Origin: JBBRSL01 sp038245435
GTDB lineage: Bacteria > Patescibacteriota > Saccharimonadia > Saccharimonadales > CAIOMD01
DNA: 22,527 nt
Assembly (NCBI GenBank): GCA_038245435.1
Contig: JBBRSL010000017.1
Location: forward strand, 1 to 22,527
Reading direction: 5' to 3'
In this document: positions 14,503 to 21,089 of the stretch, one piece after another
How positions within the stretch are numbered: position 1 is the stretch's first letter
How the letters are laid out: the number at the start of each line of letters is the position of its first letter
Translations under genes and position numbers: made by a program
Notes under the pieces: generated by a model
What the model was told of the DNA's origin: nothing
What the model saw: only the letters and a program-made list of their open reading frames with translations
Databases searched by the model: none

Positions 14503-15113
14503 AATTGCACCTCACCAGAGTTCATAAATTCAACTCCATGAGCTTTCATGGTTTCTATAGCTTTCGCGCCATCATCGGCCACAATATTAACAGCTTTCAT
14601 GCAGTTTTCGAGTGCGATAACGGCAAGTTTATGCTCACCGATACGCTCTTGTAGGGCAAGGGCATCTAACAGAGTAGCTTTTACACAGTAATCAGTTGCG
14701 AGGCCGCCAATGAGCATCACTGCCTTTGCATGCTTAGCAAGTTCGGTCTCTACAATATCTTCGAGTGTAATGCCGTGTGGGCTAATGCCATCAAATCCCG
14801 AATAAGCATTTTCGGTGGTACCCATACCTTTGCTCAAGATAATGTCTTGGCTTTGGACATCAAGGGCTGAGTGAAATGCCGCACCAATGGTATTTTCAAC
14901 ACAGTGGACTGGCCAATCGTCAAAGTGACTCGTTTGAGCAGGGTGCCAATCACGCGTAAACACTACCAAACCACCAGCATCACGCGTTTGTTGGGCCAGC
15001 GCATTAAATGGTTCGATAATGCCGTCACCGTTAGGTACAGCCAGGTTACCATCTGAGCAAAAATCATTTTGGATGTCGACACCAACAGCGATAGGGAATG
15101 CATTGTGGTTCAT
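14499..15113 (-). CDS. pncA: Nicotinamidase
   Basis: The product (204 aa) deamidates nicotinamide to nicotinate. The catalytic triad is readable: D13 (VDIQNDF), K95 (ILSKGM) and C143 (ATDYCVKAT). The metal site is RDWHPAQTSHF (D55, H57, H63), and GGLATDYCV is the family cis-peptide region. It is the first gene of a minus-strand operon with pncB and the Nudix hydrolase. Its ATG has AGGAG 6 nt upstream. The promoter -35 lies in a 21-bp palindrome and the start region lies under an 18-bp inverted repeat, so repression by NrtR is likely. Confidence 0.95.
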   Translation of the reverse strand: MNHNAFPIAVGVDIQNDFCSDGNLAVPNGDGIIEPFNALAQQTRDAGGLVVFTRDWHPAQTSHFDDWPVHCVENTIGAAFHSALDVQSQDIILSKGMGTTENAYSGFDGISPHGITLEDIVETELAKHAKAVMLIGGLATDYCVKATLLDALALQERIGEHKLAVIALENCMKAVNIVADDGAKAIETMKAHGVEFMNSGEVQL

Positions 15114-15127
15114 ATAAGTCTCCTGAA

Positions 15128-15171
15128 TATTTACTTAGTGTAGTAATAACACTTACTACACTAAGTAAATA
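15128..15171. promoter_or_regulatory. Perfect 18-bp inverted repeat, candidate NrtR operator
   Basis: TATTTACTTAGTGTAGTA (15128-15145) is repeated exactly inverted at 15154-15171 around an 8-bp spacer. It contains TTAGTGT-N7-ACACTTA (15135-15155), close to the 21-bp motif found elsewhere in this island. The element covers the -10 box, start point and early leader of the pncA promoter. A rho-independent terminator is unlikely because no T tract follows and the element is promoter-proximal. Confidence 0.75.
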
Positions 15172-15197
15172 CTACTCGCTAGTTAGTGTAAAGTCAA
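15169..15197 (-). promoter_or_regulatory. Promoter of the pncA-pncB-Nudix operon
   Basis: Read on the minus strand: TTGACT (15197-15192), a 17-bp spacer, TAGTAT (15174-15169). Transcription would start near 15162. The -35 is inside the 21-bp palindrome at 15183-15203 and the -10 touches the 18-bp inverted repeat. Confidence 0.7.
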
Positions 15198-15203
15198 CAC
15201 TAA
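15183..15203. promoter_or_regulatory. 21-bp palindrome, candidate NrtR operator
   Basis: TTAGTGT (15183-15189), AAAGTCA, ACACTAA (15197-15203) is a perfect 7-7-7 palindrome. It lies over the pncA -35 and upstream of the histidine phosphatase -10, so one protein bound here could control both directions. Confidence 0.75.
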
Positions 15204-15209
15204 TCAATG

Positions 15210-15218
15210 TGATACACT
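15210..15218 (+). promoter_or_regulatory. Extended -10 promoter of the histidine phosphatase gene
   Basis: TGA-TACACT (hexamer 15213-15218) has an extended TGn. It includes most of another ACACTAA half-site (15214-15220). AAGGAG at 15231-15236 serves ATG 15248. Confidence 0.5.
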
Positions 15219-15247
15219 AATACCAGATACAAGGAGACAAAAATAGT

Positions 15248-16054
15248 ATGGCAATGCCTATAGATCTAGTACTAATTAGGCACGGACAGTCCGAGTCAAA
15301 CGTTATGCAGCGTACACTACATGCTGACGAAAATGCGGTGGTACCACCCGAGTTTTTAGAGCGACATGATACGCGGATGCGTTTATCCACAGAAGGTAGA
15401 CAACAGGCCCGTAAAACTGGTAAGTATTTGGAGCAAGAGTTCCCTGATGGGTTTGATAAGTATTATGTTTCGCCGCTTGCTCGTACGCTCGAAACTGCTG
15501 GTTACTTAGGGCTTAGTGGCGATTGGAGCATTGACGATAGATGGCGCGAGCGTGATTGGGGCGAGTTTATGCTGTTAAATGACGTTGAAAAACTCAAACA
15601 ATACCCTAATTCATTCCGGCTTTTTAAGCAGGCAAAATGGTATTGGGGCCCACCCGGCGGTGAATCATTATCAACGAACGTGCGGCTCAGGTTTGAAGAT
15701 ATTCTTGATACCCTGCACCGTGAGCAAAACGGCAACTGCGTGATTGCCGTTACGCATGGCGAAACGATTTGGGTCGCTCGCTTTGTACTGGAGCGATTGA
15801 CGCCCGAAGAGTGGATGCTGCAAGAAAAAGACCCAACCTTAACAATAGCTAATACTGTTGTCGTGCATTATTCACGTCGCAACCCCGAAACGGGCGAGAT
15901 TGATGACCATTTGCGATGGCGCCGTGTAGTATGCCCGTGGGATGAAAGCCTATCGTGGAACGAAGGCAAATGGACAGAAATAACCCACAAAAATTATTCT
16001 GATACCGAAATTATAGAAATGGCTGAGCAACACGAAACATTACTCAGTGAGTAG
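15248..16054 (+). CDS. Histidine phosphatase superfamily protein (phosphoglycerate mutase-like)
   Basis: The product (268 aa) carries the catalytic RHG motif (R11-H12-G13, phosphorylated His), a second Arg in VSPLARTLETA (near 82), the acidic residue region RERDWGEF (near 100-107) and the second His in VTHGE (near 176-178). It is cytoplasmic and larger than CobC or GpmB-type phosphatases, with an insert near residues 115-140 (KLKQYPNSFRLFKQAKWYW). The GPPGGESLSTNV loop is typical of broad-specificity phosphatases. The substrate is unknown. Its promoter is divergent from pncA and shares the palindromic operators, which suggests a nucleotide or sugar phosphate linked to NAD metabolism. Its stop is 1 bp from the stop of the converging nrtR. 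Confidence 0.85.
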   Translation: MAMPIDLVLIRHGQSESNVMQRTLHADENAVVPPEFLERHDTRMRLSTEGRQQARKTGKYLEQEFPDGFDKYYVSPLARTLETAGYLGLSGDWSIDDRWRERDWGEFMLLNDVEKLKQYPNSFRLFKQAKWYWGPPGGESLSTNVRLRFEDILDTLHREQNGNCVIAVTHGETIWVARFVLERLTPEEWMLQEKDPTLTIANTVVVHYSRRNPETGEIDDHLRWRRVVCPWDESLSWNEGKWTEITHKNYSDTEIIEMAEQHETLLSE

Positions 16055-16055
16055 C

Positions 16056-16724
16056 TTAGTCAAAGCTGCGCGATAAGCTTTCGAGTGATTGGGTGTTGAA
16101 GGCATACAAACGGGCTGGGCGGTGCGCGCCACCTTTGAGCATTTCACTGGTTTCGTGAATAAGTTCGAGTGCTAAAAACTTCTTTCTAAAGTTGCGTTTG
16201 TCGAGTTCGCGCCCAAAAATAGCTTCGTAAGCAGTTTGTAGTTGGCTGAGAGTAAAAACATCGTCAAGCAAGGCAAAAACAGCGTTGGTGTAAGTGATTT
16301 TTGCACCAAGGCGCTCAAGAGCATAGACAATGATTTCTTTATGATCATAGGCAAGGACTGGCAAGTCATCAACAGGGTAAAAATCAGGGTTTTGGGTATC
16401 GTCATTGGCCACCGGCACCATATCTTTGCCGAGCCCCATGTACGTAACGCTCACTGCATGGCCACGAGGGTCACGCGCGACGGTATCAAAAGTATAAAGT
16501 TGTTCGATTAAACGAATATCATTTGGTGATAATCCAGCTTTTTTTTGCAAAATTCTGGCCATGCATTCGGTGGTTGTTTCGCCATCTTGGTTGTAGCCGC
16601 CAGGCAATGCTAACTGGTTTTTAAACGGTTCTTGACCCCTGCGAATGAGTAAAACGCAGAGCTGGTTATTAATAATTTGAAACACAACGGAATCAACGGT
16701 GAGGATTGGTGCTTTGTATGCCAT
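16056..16724 (-). CDS. nrtR: NrtR-type transcriptional regulator of NAD metabolism (Nudix fold + winged helix)
   Basis: The product (222 aa) has an N-terminal Nudix-like domain (about 1-145) and a C-terminal winged-helix domain (about 150-222: FTLSQLQTAYEAIFG, LDKRNFRKKFLALELI). In the Nudix box (43-65, GYNQDGETTTECMARILQKK) the glycine, first Glu and Arg remain, but the residues expected to be Glu are I58, K61 and K62, so it should bind but not hydrolyse ADP-ribose-like ligands. NrtR proteins bind palindromic operators in front of NAD genes and usually release on ADP-ribose. It is cotranscribed after nadE with a 6-nt gap, so it would control itself. The neighbouring palindromes are its expected targets. 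Confidence 0.9.
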   Translation of the reverse strand: MAYKAPILTVDSVVFQIINNQLCVLLIRRGQEPFKNQLALPGGYNQDGETTTECMARILQKKAGLSPNDIRLIEQLYTFDTVARDPRGHAVSVTYMGLGKDMVPVANDDTQNPDFYPVDDLPVLAYDHKEIIVYALERLGAKITYTNAVFALLDDVFTLSQLQTAYEAIFGRELDKRNFRKKFLALELIHETSEMLKGGAHRPARLYAFNTQSLESLSRSFD

Positions 16725-16730
16725 ATATAG

Positions 16731-18656
16731 TTATTGTACCGCAAACACGCTCATCCATAATGCAGAACTCATATCAGACGGCATTCGCCAATCACCACGG
16801 GGGCTGACACTAACAGACCCAACCTTGGGACCGTCGGGCATAACAGAGCGTTTAAACTGGTTACGAGCAAAACGTTCATAGAATTTTGCAAGCCAGCCAT
16901 CAATTTCACTTTTGGTGTAGGTATCAGCGAACGTTTCTGTAGCAATATAACTAATTTTAGCCGGTTCATCACCGTAGCGGAGTACGTGCCACAAAAAGAA
17001 ATCATTGAGTTCGTAAGGCCCCACGAGCGATTCGGTTTGTTGGCTTATGCCGCCCTTGCCTGCCGTCGTAAGTTCCGGTGAAATTGGCGTATCTAAAATA
17101 TCTTGTAATAGATTTTTAGCTTTTATGTTTTCGGGCAGGCCTGCTGCATAGCGTACAACGTCGCGAATCAAGGTTTTTGGTACCGAGGCGTTGACGTTGT
17201 AGTGACTCATATGGTCGCCGTTAAAGGTACACCAACCAAGTACGAGTTCGCTTAAATCACCGGTGCCTAGCACGATACCACCGACTTTATTAGCGTAGTT
17301 GAACAGCAGTGATGTACGGGCCCGGGCCTGAACGTTTTCGTAAGTTATATCTTGTTCACCTTGGTGCTGTAAGGCTTGCCTTTCAGTGTTGGCGATATCG
17401 GTAATGGGGATTGTTCTAGAAGTTACGCCAAGTGCGCCTGCGAGCTGTGTGGCGTTGTTTTGTGTGCGGTTACTGCTAGCTGGCCCGGGCATGGTAAGCG
17501 CCTGAACGAAATCTTTATTTGTAATGTTCAATACCTGGGCTGCTCGGCAGGCTACAAGCAGCGCAAGGGTAGAATCAAGTCCGCCAGATAGACCAAGTAC
17601 AATGTGCTGCGATTTTGCAGCCTTAATGCGGCGGGCAAGGCCGTGGGCCTGAATATCGAATATTCGCTCAAGACGAGCCGTTCGCGCAGTTTCGTTTTCG
17701 GCATTCGGTAAAAAGTAGCTTTTTGGCGCTGTGCGGAGGCAATCTGTTTGGGTACGCGCTACCAAGGTGTCTACTTTGGTTATTTCGGTTGTTTTCGTTG
17801 CGGTAGTATCTTGCATACGGTCGTGTGCAAGATGGTTCGTGTCGATATCGGCGATTAATAGACGGGAATTTTTTGTGAATGGTGCACGTTCGGCAACGAG
17901 TGAACCATTTTCGGCAATCAGCGCGTGGCCGCTCATGACAATATCGGTCGTCGATTCGGTCCAGTCGGCGCCACTGTATACATAGGCTGTACGTTGTTGA
18001 GCGGAGGTCATTTTAACCAGTTCGGTACGGTAGTTGCTTTTACCGACGAGTTCGGGCGAAGCAGAAGGGTTTACGATAACTATTGCACCCGCAAGGGCTA
18101 GCTTGCGCGATGGTTGGTCTGCAACCCACATATCTTCGCAGATTTCGATGCCTATGAGCGAGTTAGCCACCTTGAACAGCAGATTTTGTCCAAATGGAAC
18201 TGTAAGACCCATAAAGTCGTGAGTGCTTGTGCCAGTAAAACTTTGATACCAACGCTGTTCGTAAAATTCACCGTAATTTGGCAAGTTAGATTTTGTTACA
18301 AAGCCTTTAACCTGGCCATCAGCCAGGAGCGCCGCCACGTTATAGAGTCGGTCGTTGTGCGTCATAGGTAGGCCCACAACCATGGCGGTAGATATGTTTT
18401 TAGTAATTTCTGCAAGTCGAGTAAGCGAATTGAGCGCAGAATCGAGCAGTGCAGTTTGCCGCACGGTGTCACCGAGGCTGTAGCCAGTTATACAAAGTTC
18501 AGGGAACGTCACTAAACTGACGTGCTTTTTTACTGCTTCGCTAAATAGGGCAATAATAGCTTGCTCATTGGCGGTACTATCGCCAATAGCAACTTCAGGT
18601 GTGGCTGTTGCGACGCGTAGGTAGCTTTTGGTTGGGTCGTAGGTTCTGTGGTTCAT
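16731..18656 (-). CDS. nadE: Glutamine-dependent NAD+ synthetase
   Basis: The product (641 aa) amidates nicotinate adenine dinucleotide to NAD. The N-terminal nitrilase-type glutaminase domain has the Glu-Lys-Cys triad E53 (FPELCITGYS), K122 (TKSNLPNYGE) and C173 (GIEICEDMW). The C-terminal synthetase domain has the ATP pyrophosphatase loop SGGLDS (357-362). ATG 18656 is preferred over the longer frame starting at 18695: GGAG lies 7 nt upstream of 18656, and the longer start would fall inside the promoter and operator region. The length fits the two-domain bacterial type. It is the first gene of an operon with nrtR and divergent from nadD. Confidence 0.95.
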   Translation of the reverse strand: MNHRTYDPTKSYLRVATATPEVAIGDSTANEQAIIALFSEAVKKHVSLVTFPELCITGYSLGDTVRQTALLDSALNSLTRLAEITKNISTAMVVGLPMTHNDRLYNVAALLADGQVKGFVTKSNLPNYGEFYEQRWYQSFTGTSTHDFMGLTVPFGQNLLFKVANSLIGIEICEDMWVADQPSRKLALAGAIVIVNPSASPELVGKSNYRTELVKMTSAQQRTAYVYSGADWTESTTDIVMSGHALIAENGSLVAERAPFTKNSRLLIADIDTNHLAHDRMQDTTATKTTEITKVDTLVARTQTDCLRTAPKSYFLPNAENETARTARLERIFDIQAHGLARRIKAAKSQHIVLGLSGGLDSTLALLVACRAAQVLNITNKDFVQALTMPGPASSNRTQNNATQLAGALGVTSRTIPITDIANTERQALQHQGEQDITYENVQARARTSLLFNYANKVGGIVLGTGDLSELVLGWCTFNGDHMSHYNVNASVPKTLIRDVVRYAAGLPENIKAKNLLQDILDTPISPELTTAGKGGISQQTESLVGPYELNDFFLWHVLRYGDEPAKISYIATETFADTYTKSEIDGWLAKFYERFARNQFKRSVMPDGPKVGSVSVSPRGDWRMPSDMSSALWMSVFAVQ

Positions 18657-18677
18657 GACTGGTCTCCGTTCGTAGAG

Positions 18678-18698
18678 TAAGTGTTTTATTGACATTAA
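18678..18698. promoter_or_regulatory. Candidate NrtR operator (nadE side)
   Basis: On the minus strand this is TTAATGT-CAATAAA-ACACTTA, matching TTAGTGT-N7-ACACTAA at 12 of 14 defined positions. It covers the nadD -35 (18689-18694) and the nadE leader. Confidence 0.6.
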
Positions 18699-18716
18699 CT
18701 AATCTTAGCGTATAGT
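18689..18716 (+). promoter_or_regulatory. Promoter of nadD
   Basis: TTGACA (18689-18694), a 16-bp spacer and TATAGT (18711-18716) form a near-consensus promoter. The region is itself an inverted repeat (18687-18702 with 18722-18737, 15 of 16 positions), so a mirrored TTGACA on the minus strand (18735-18730) may serve nadE, with a weaker -10. The leader to ATG 18763 is about 40 nt. Confidence 0.75.
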
Positions 18717-18725
18717 AGAACTTAG

Positions 18726-18746
18726 TTAGTGTCAATAGTACACAAA
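18726..18746. promoter_or_regulatory. Candidate NrtR operator (nadD side)
   Basis: TTAGTGT-CAATAGT-ACACAAA matches the 21-bp consensus at 13 of 14 defined positions. It covers the start region of nadD and the mirrored -35 for nadE. Confidence 0.65.
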
Positions 18747-18762
18747 GTATGAAAGGTAAGTC

Positions 18763-19347
18763 ATGAAGCAAGTAATCATCTACGGGGGCAGCTTTAACCC
18801 GTTACACAAAGGGCACGAAGCCATAATTGAGCATTGCCTACAGTTTACCCAGTTCGATGAAATTTGGATTATGCCATCGGCTCGCCGAGATGATAAACCA
18901 GATTTACTCGATGAGCAGACGCGGTTGGATATGCTAAAGGCTTATGTCGCAGAATCAGATTTTAAGAAGACTAAAGTTGTTGTTTCTGATTTCGAAATTG
19001 CATTAGGTGCGCCAACAGAAACAATTCGCACGCTGTTGGCACTCAGAAAAGCCTACCCAAACACTGAATTTACCTTTGTATTTGGTACTGATTCTGTCGC
19101 CGATATACCTAACTGGCGTGGGGGCGTTTATTTAGCCAACCAACTATCGATTATTGCCGTAGAGCGAGCCGGTAGTGCTGTTGCCTGTAACCCCCTACAA
19201 CATCTTTGTGCCTACATAGCTGAGGACGTATCTGGTTTATCATCAACCATCGTTCGCGAGCATATAAACCGAGGCAAAAGTATTGCAGACCAAGTACCAA
19301 AACCGATTGCTCAATTCATTGCGGCAAATGGGCTTTATTGTGACTAA
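18763..19347 (+). CDS. nadD: Nicotinate-nucleotide adenylyltransferase
   Basis: The product (194 aa) joins ATP and nicotinate mononucleotide to make nicotinate adenine dinucleotide. The nucleotidyltransferase motif GGSFNPLHKGH (8-18, HxGH at H15-H18) and the C-terminal SSTIVREHI (ISSTxxR-like) are present, with FVFGTDSVADIPNW in the middle. The length is typical. AAAGGTAAG (18752-18760) precedes the ATG. It is divergent from nadE across a shared operator region and completes the Preiss-Handler route with pncA, pncB and nadE. Confidence 0.95.
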   Translation: MKQVIIYGGSFNPLHKGHEAIIEHCLQFTQFDEIWIMPSARRDDKPDLLDEQTRLDMLKAYVAESDFKKTKVVVSDFEIALGAPTETIRTLLALRKAYPNTEFTFVFGTDSVADIPNWRGGVYLANQLSIIAVERAGSAVACNPLQHLCAYIAEDVSGLSSTIVREHINRGKSIADQVPKPIAQFIAANGLYCD

Positions 19348-19521
19348 TCTGCTTATGTTTACAAACCTTCTAGTATAGATTAAAAAAATTGTATCTTGTA
19401 TTTTGCAGCCATGTTCGTATTGAGTAGCAAGCTTACCAAGATTCACCGTTCTTTACATTCATCCATCTGCGGATATTTAGAAGTGCCGGAGCCTGTATTA
19501 CGACATGAGGTTGGAGCCAAA

Positions 19522-19695
19522 ATGAGCAACAGCAATGGAAGGCGATCTACATCCAAAAATGCAAAGCGACGTGGCCAAATGCGAAAAATACGCAGGCACC
19601 GAGCTGAGCGTCGCGAGGCGACCAAAGATATCCGAGAAGCACACAACAAGAAGATGAGAGCCGACGGCCACCCTGGGTGGGCGCGGCAATTCTGA
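19522..19695 (+). CDS. Very basic small hypothetical protein (57 aa)
   Basis: I do not recognise a family. The frame is open from ATG 19396 (99 aa), but ATG 19522 has GGAG 6 nt upstream and gives a 57-residue protein that begins MSNSNGRRSTSKNAKRRGQM. Arg and Lys make up a large share, with clusters in the first two thirds (KRRGQMRKIRRHRAERRE), and it ends HPGWARQF. This suggests nucleic acid or ribosome binding, but that is inference from charge alone. It is followed by a strong intrinsic terminator (19727-19786), which supports a real transcript. The 126 bp between 19396 and 19522 may be leader RNA or an N-terminal extension; 19348-19395 shows no clear promoter. Confidence 0.55.
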   Translation: MSNSNGRRSTSKNAKRRGQMRKIRRHRAERREATKDIREAHNKKMRADGHPGWARQF

Positions 19696-19726
19696 CAGAT
19701 GGTTGAAACTTGACTGAACGAGGAGC

Positions 19727-19786
19727 CCCTCTATGCAGTGTTGAGTCCGTAAGGATTCCACTATATAGAGGGTTGTTTTATTATTT
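19727..19786 (+). terminator. Strong intrinsic terminator after the basic small gene
   Basis: CCCTCTATGCAGTG (19727-19740) pairs with CACTATATAGAGGG (19759-19772) apart from one wobble and one mismatch. GAGTCC (19743-19748) pairs with GGATTC (19753-19758, one wobble) around a GTAA tetraloop, leaving a two-T bulge. The tail is TTGTTTTATTATTT (19773-19786). Confidence 0.85.
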
Positions 19787-19814
19787 GGAAGATTCATAGT
19801 GTGAGTCGACTAAA

Positions 19815-19872
19815 GGAGTGGCACAATTGGAGCTCTTTACCTCCGATACCAGTACCTTTGGCTAAACACTCC
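19815..19872 (+). other. Possible three-way-junction RNA structure upstream of the XRE gene
   Basis: GGAGTG (19815-19820) can pair with CACTCC (19867-19872). Inside, GGAG (19829-19832) can pair with CTCC (19841-19844), and CCA near 19849 with TGG near 19859. The helices are short and the match to any known riboswitch class is not apparent. Apart from this, 19787-19914 holds only the promoter and palindrome of the XRE gene. Confidence 0.2.
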
Positions 19873-19883
19873 ATCTTTACAAC

Positions 19884-19912
19884 TATGATAATGTCATGTT
19901 AACTTAACATTA
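19884..19912 (+). promoter_or_regulatory. Promoter -10 and palindromic operator of the XRE gene
   Basis: TATGAT (19884-19889), or the overlapping GATAAT (19887-19892), is a likely -10. It is followed by a perfect palindrome ATGTTAA-C-TTAACAT (19896-19910). A second inverted pair, TAATGT (19889-19894) with ACATTA (19907-19912), overlaps it. The position over the start point suggests autorepression by the XRE protein. Confidence 0.6.
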
Positions 19913-19914
19913 GG

Positions 19915-20139
19915 ATGTTTGTTAAAGATACGGGTCATACGGTTGTTAATTCGGTGCGTGAAAAGCGCACCAAATTAAAGATGACGCAAGATGAACTGGC
20001 TGAAAAAGTCCAGGCAACCCGCCAGACTATTATTGCCATAGAAAAAGGTAATTATGTGCCCAGTGTATTACTTGCGCTTAGGTTAGCGTCTATACTAAGG
20101 AGCAGGGTGGAGGATCTGTTTCAATATGAAAAAATATAA
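19915..20139 (+). CDS. XRE-family helix-turn-helix regulator (small)
   Basis: The product (74 aa) is almost entirely one HTH_3 domain: VREKRTKLKMTQDELAEKVQATRQTIIAIEKGNYVPSVLLALRLASIL (about 14-62), matching the compact regulators often paired with a membrane protein. The last codons overlap the start of the next gene by 14 nt. The Shine-Dalgarno sequence before ATG 19915 is weak (TTAGG). It probably binds the palindrome in its own leader. A GTG start at 19954 would still keep the whole HTH. Confidence 0.9.
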   Translation: MFVKDTGHTVVNSVREKRTKLKMTQDELAEKVQATRQTIIAIEKGNYVPSVLLALRLASILRSRVEDLFQYEKI

Positions 20140-20491
20140 ATCATTACTCGACATTGTTCTATTACTTGGCCTAGGGGTCATTGCTTTTTTGGCAGTTGCT
20201 CCCCGTGCTGTTGTTATGCCTTCATCAGTGCAGATGCTTCTTTTGGCTATTGTTTTGGCATTAATTTCGAGCTTCCTTGTTTTCCTGTGGCGTGAGCAGC
20301 CTAATGATGAGCGGGAATTTCAAAACCAGGCTATGGCGAGCCGCTGGGCTTACCTAATAGGCTCTGTCGTGCTTATTATTGCTATGGCTGCCCAAAGTCT
20401 AAAACACGATTTAGATCCTGCAATTCCTGTCGCCCTACTCGCTATGATAGCCACAAAAGTCATCGTCCAAAGGTATAAGGATAATCAGTAA
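20126..20491 (+). CDS. Small membrane protein paired with the XRE regulator (DUF2178-like)
   Basis: The product (121 aa) has about four membrane helices in two pairs (about 8-27, 35-54, 72-90 and 96-114), joined by a cytoplasmic loop with the acidic/basic motif REQPNDEREFQNQAMASRWAY. The NDERE sequence with a following helix resembles small membrane proteins (DUF2178/DUF3796-like) commonly encoded just after compact XRE regulators. ATG 20126 overlaps the regulator by 14 nt, and GGAGG (about 20107-20111) is placed at long spacing. It may sense the membrane and signal to the regulator; this is inference from pairing. No enzyme motif is seen. Confidence 0.75.
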   Translation: MKKYKSLLDIVLLLGLGVIAFLAVAPRAVVMPSSVQMLLLAIVLALISSFLVFLWREQPNDEREFQNQAMASRWAYLIGSVVLIIAMAAQSLKHDLDPAIPVALLAMIATKVIVQRYKDNQ

Positions 20492-20504
20492 AAGTTAAGT
20501 CAAC

Positions 20505-20533
20505 TTGACATTATTTTGAGTGCCATTTATTCT
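20505..20533 (+). promoter_or_regulatory. Promoter of the thioredoxin-like operon
   Basis: TTGACA (20505-20510), a 17-bp spacer and TATTCT (20528-20533). The -35 is joined to an imperfect inverted repeat, GTTAAGT-CA-ACTTGAC (20494-20509, 6 of 7 positions), which could be an operator. GAGAGGG precedes ATG 20570. Confidence 0.65.
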
Positions 20534-20569
20534 TATTTATGTAACAGGAATAACTAAAGAGAGGGTGCT

Positions 20570-21085
20570 ATGAACAAAAAGTTACTAGTAATTATTGCAG
20601 TCGTCACAGGCGTATTGCTTATTGGCGGTGGAGCACTTGCCTTCAACAATAGTCAAAATAACAAAAAAGAAGCAGACAATATTGCCATGGAAAAAGAAGC
20701 TATGGCAAAGGATGACGCTATGAAAAAAACTGAAGGCGATAGCATGAAGAAAGATGATGCCATGAGTAAGTCTGGCAGCTATGTTACGCTTGCTGACTAT
20801 AATGCGGATCCTGCCAAGTATGCTGATTCTAAGAAAGTCTACTTCTTTCATGCAAGCTGGTGTCCAATTTGCCAAGGCATAGAGAAGGAGATAAATGCTG
20901 ACACTTCTAAGGTACCTGCTGAAGTAACATTAATTAAGACAGATTTTGACAGCTCAACAGCACTACGCCAAAAGTATGGTGTGACTACCCAATATACATT
21001 CGTACAGGTAGATAATAACGGCAACGAAACGGCTCAATGGAGCGCAACAAGCCTCGACAAAGTAATCGCGGGTATTAAATCTTAG
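20570..21085 (+). CDS. Membrane-anchored thioredoxin-like protein
   Basis: The product (171 aa) has an N-terminal membrane anchor (about 5-25), a Lys/Met/Asp-rich spacer (about 32-68, with repeats such as AMAKDDAMKK and SMKKDDAMSK), and a thioredoxin-fold domain (about 72-171). The redox motif is WCPIC (C98, C101), preceded by VYFFHAS. The cis-Pro position normally before the last strands reads VTTQYTFV, with Thr where Pro is usual. The protein would face outward and exchange disulfides, with the CcdA-type partner encoded 4 nt downstream as the electron source. The Met-rich spacer could bind copper or simply be flexible. Confidence 0.85.
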   Translation: MNKKLLVIIAVVTGVLLIGGGALAFNNSQNNKKEADNIAMEKEAMAKDDAMKKTEGDSMKKDDAMSKSGSYVTLADYNADPAKYADSKKVYFFHASWCPICQGIEKEINADTSKVPAEVTLIKTDFDSSTALRQKYGVTTQYTFVQVDNNGNETAQWSATSLDKVIAGIKS

Positions 21086-21089
21086 TCTT

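Noticed and set aside
14871..15056. Short plus-strand frames within pncA and neighbouring NAD genes
   Set aside because: They are shadows of well-supported minus-strand genes, without start signals or domains.
18657..18695. 13-residue N-terminal extension of nadE
   Set aside because: The extension runs into the palindromic operator and promoter; ATG 18656 has GGAG at proper spacing.
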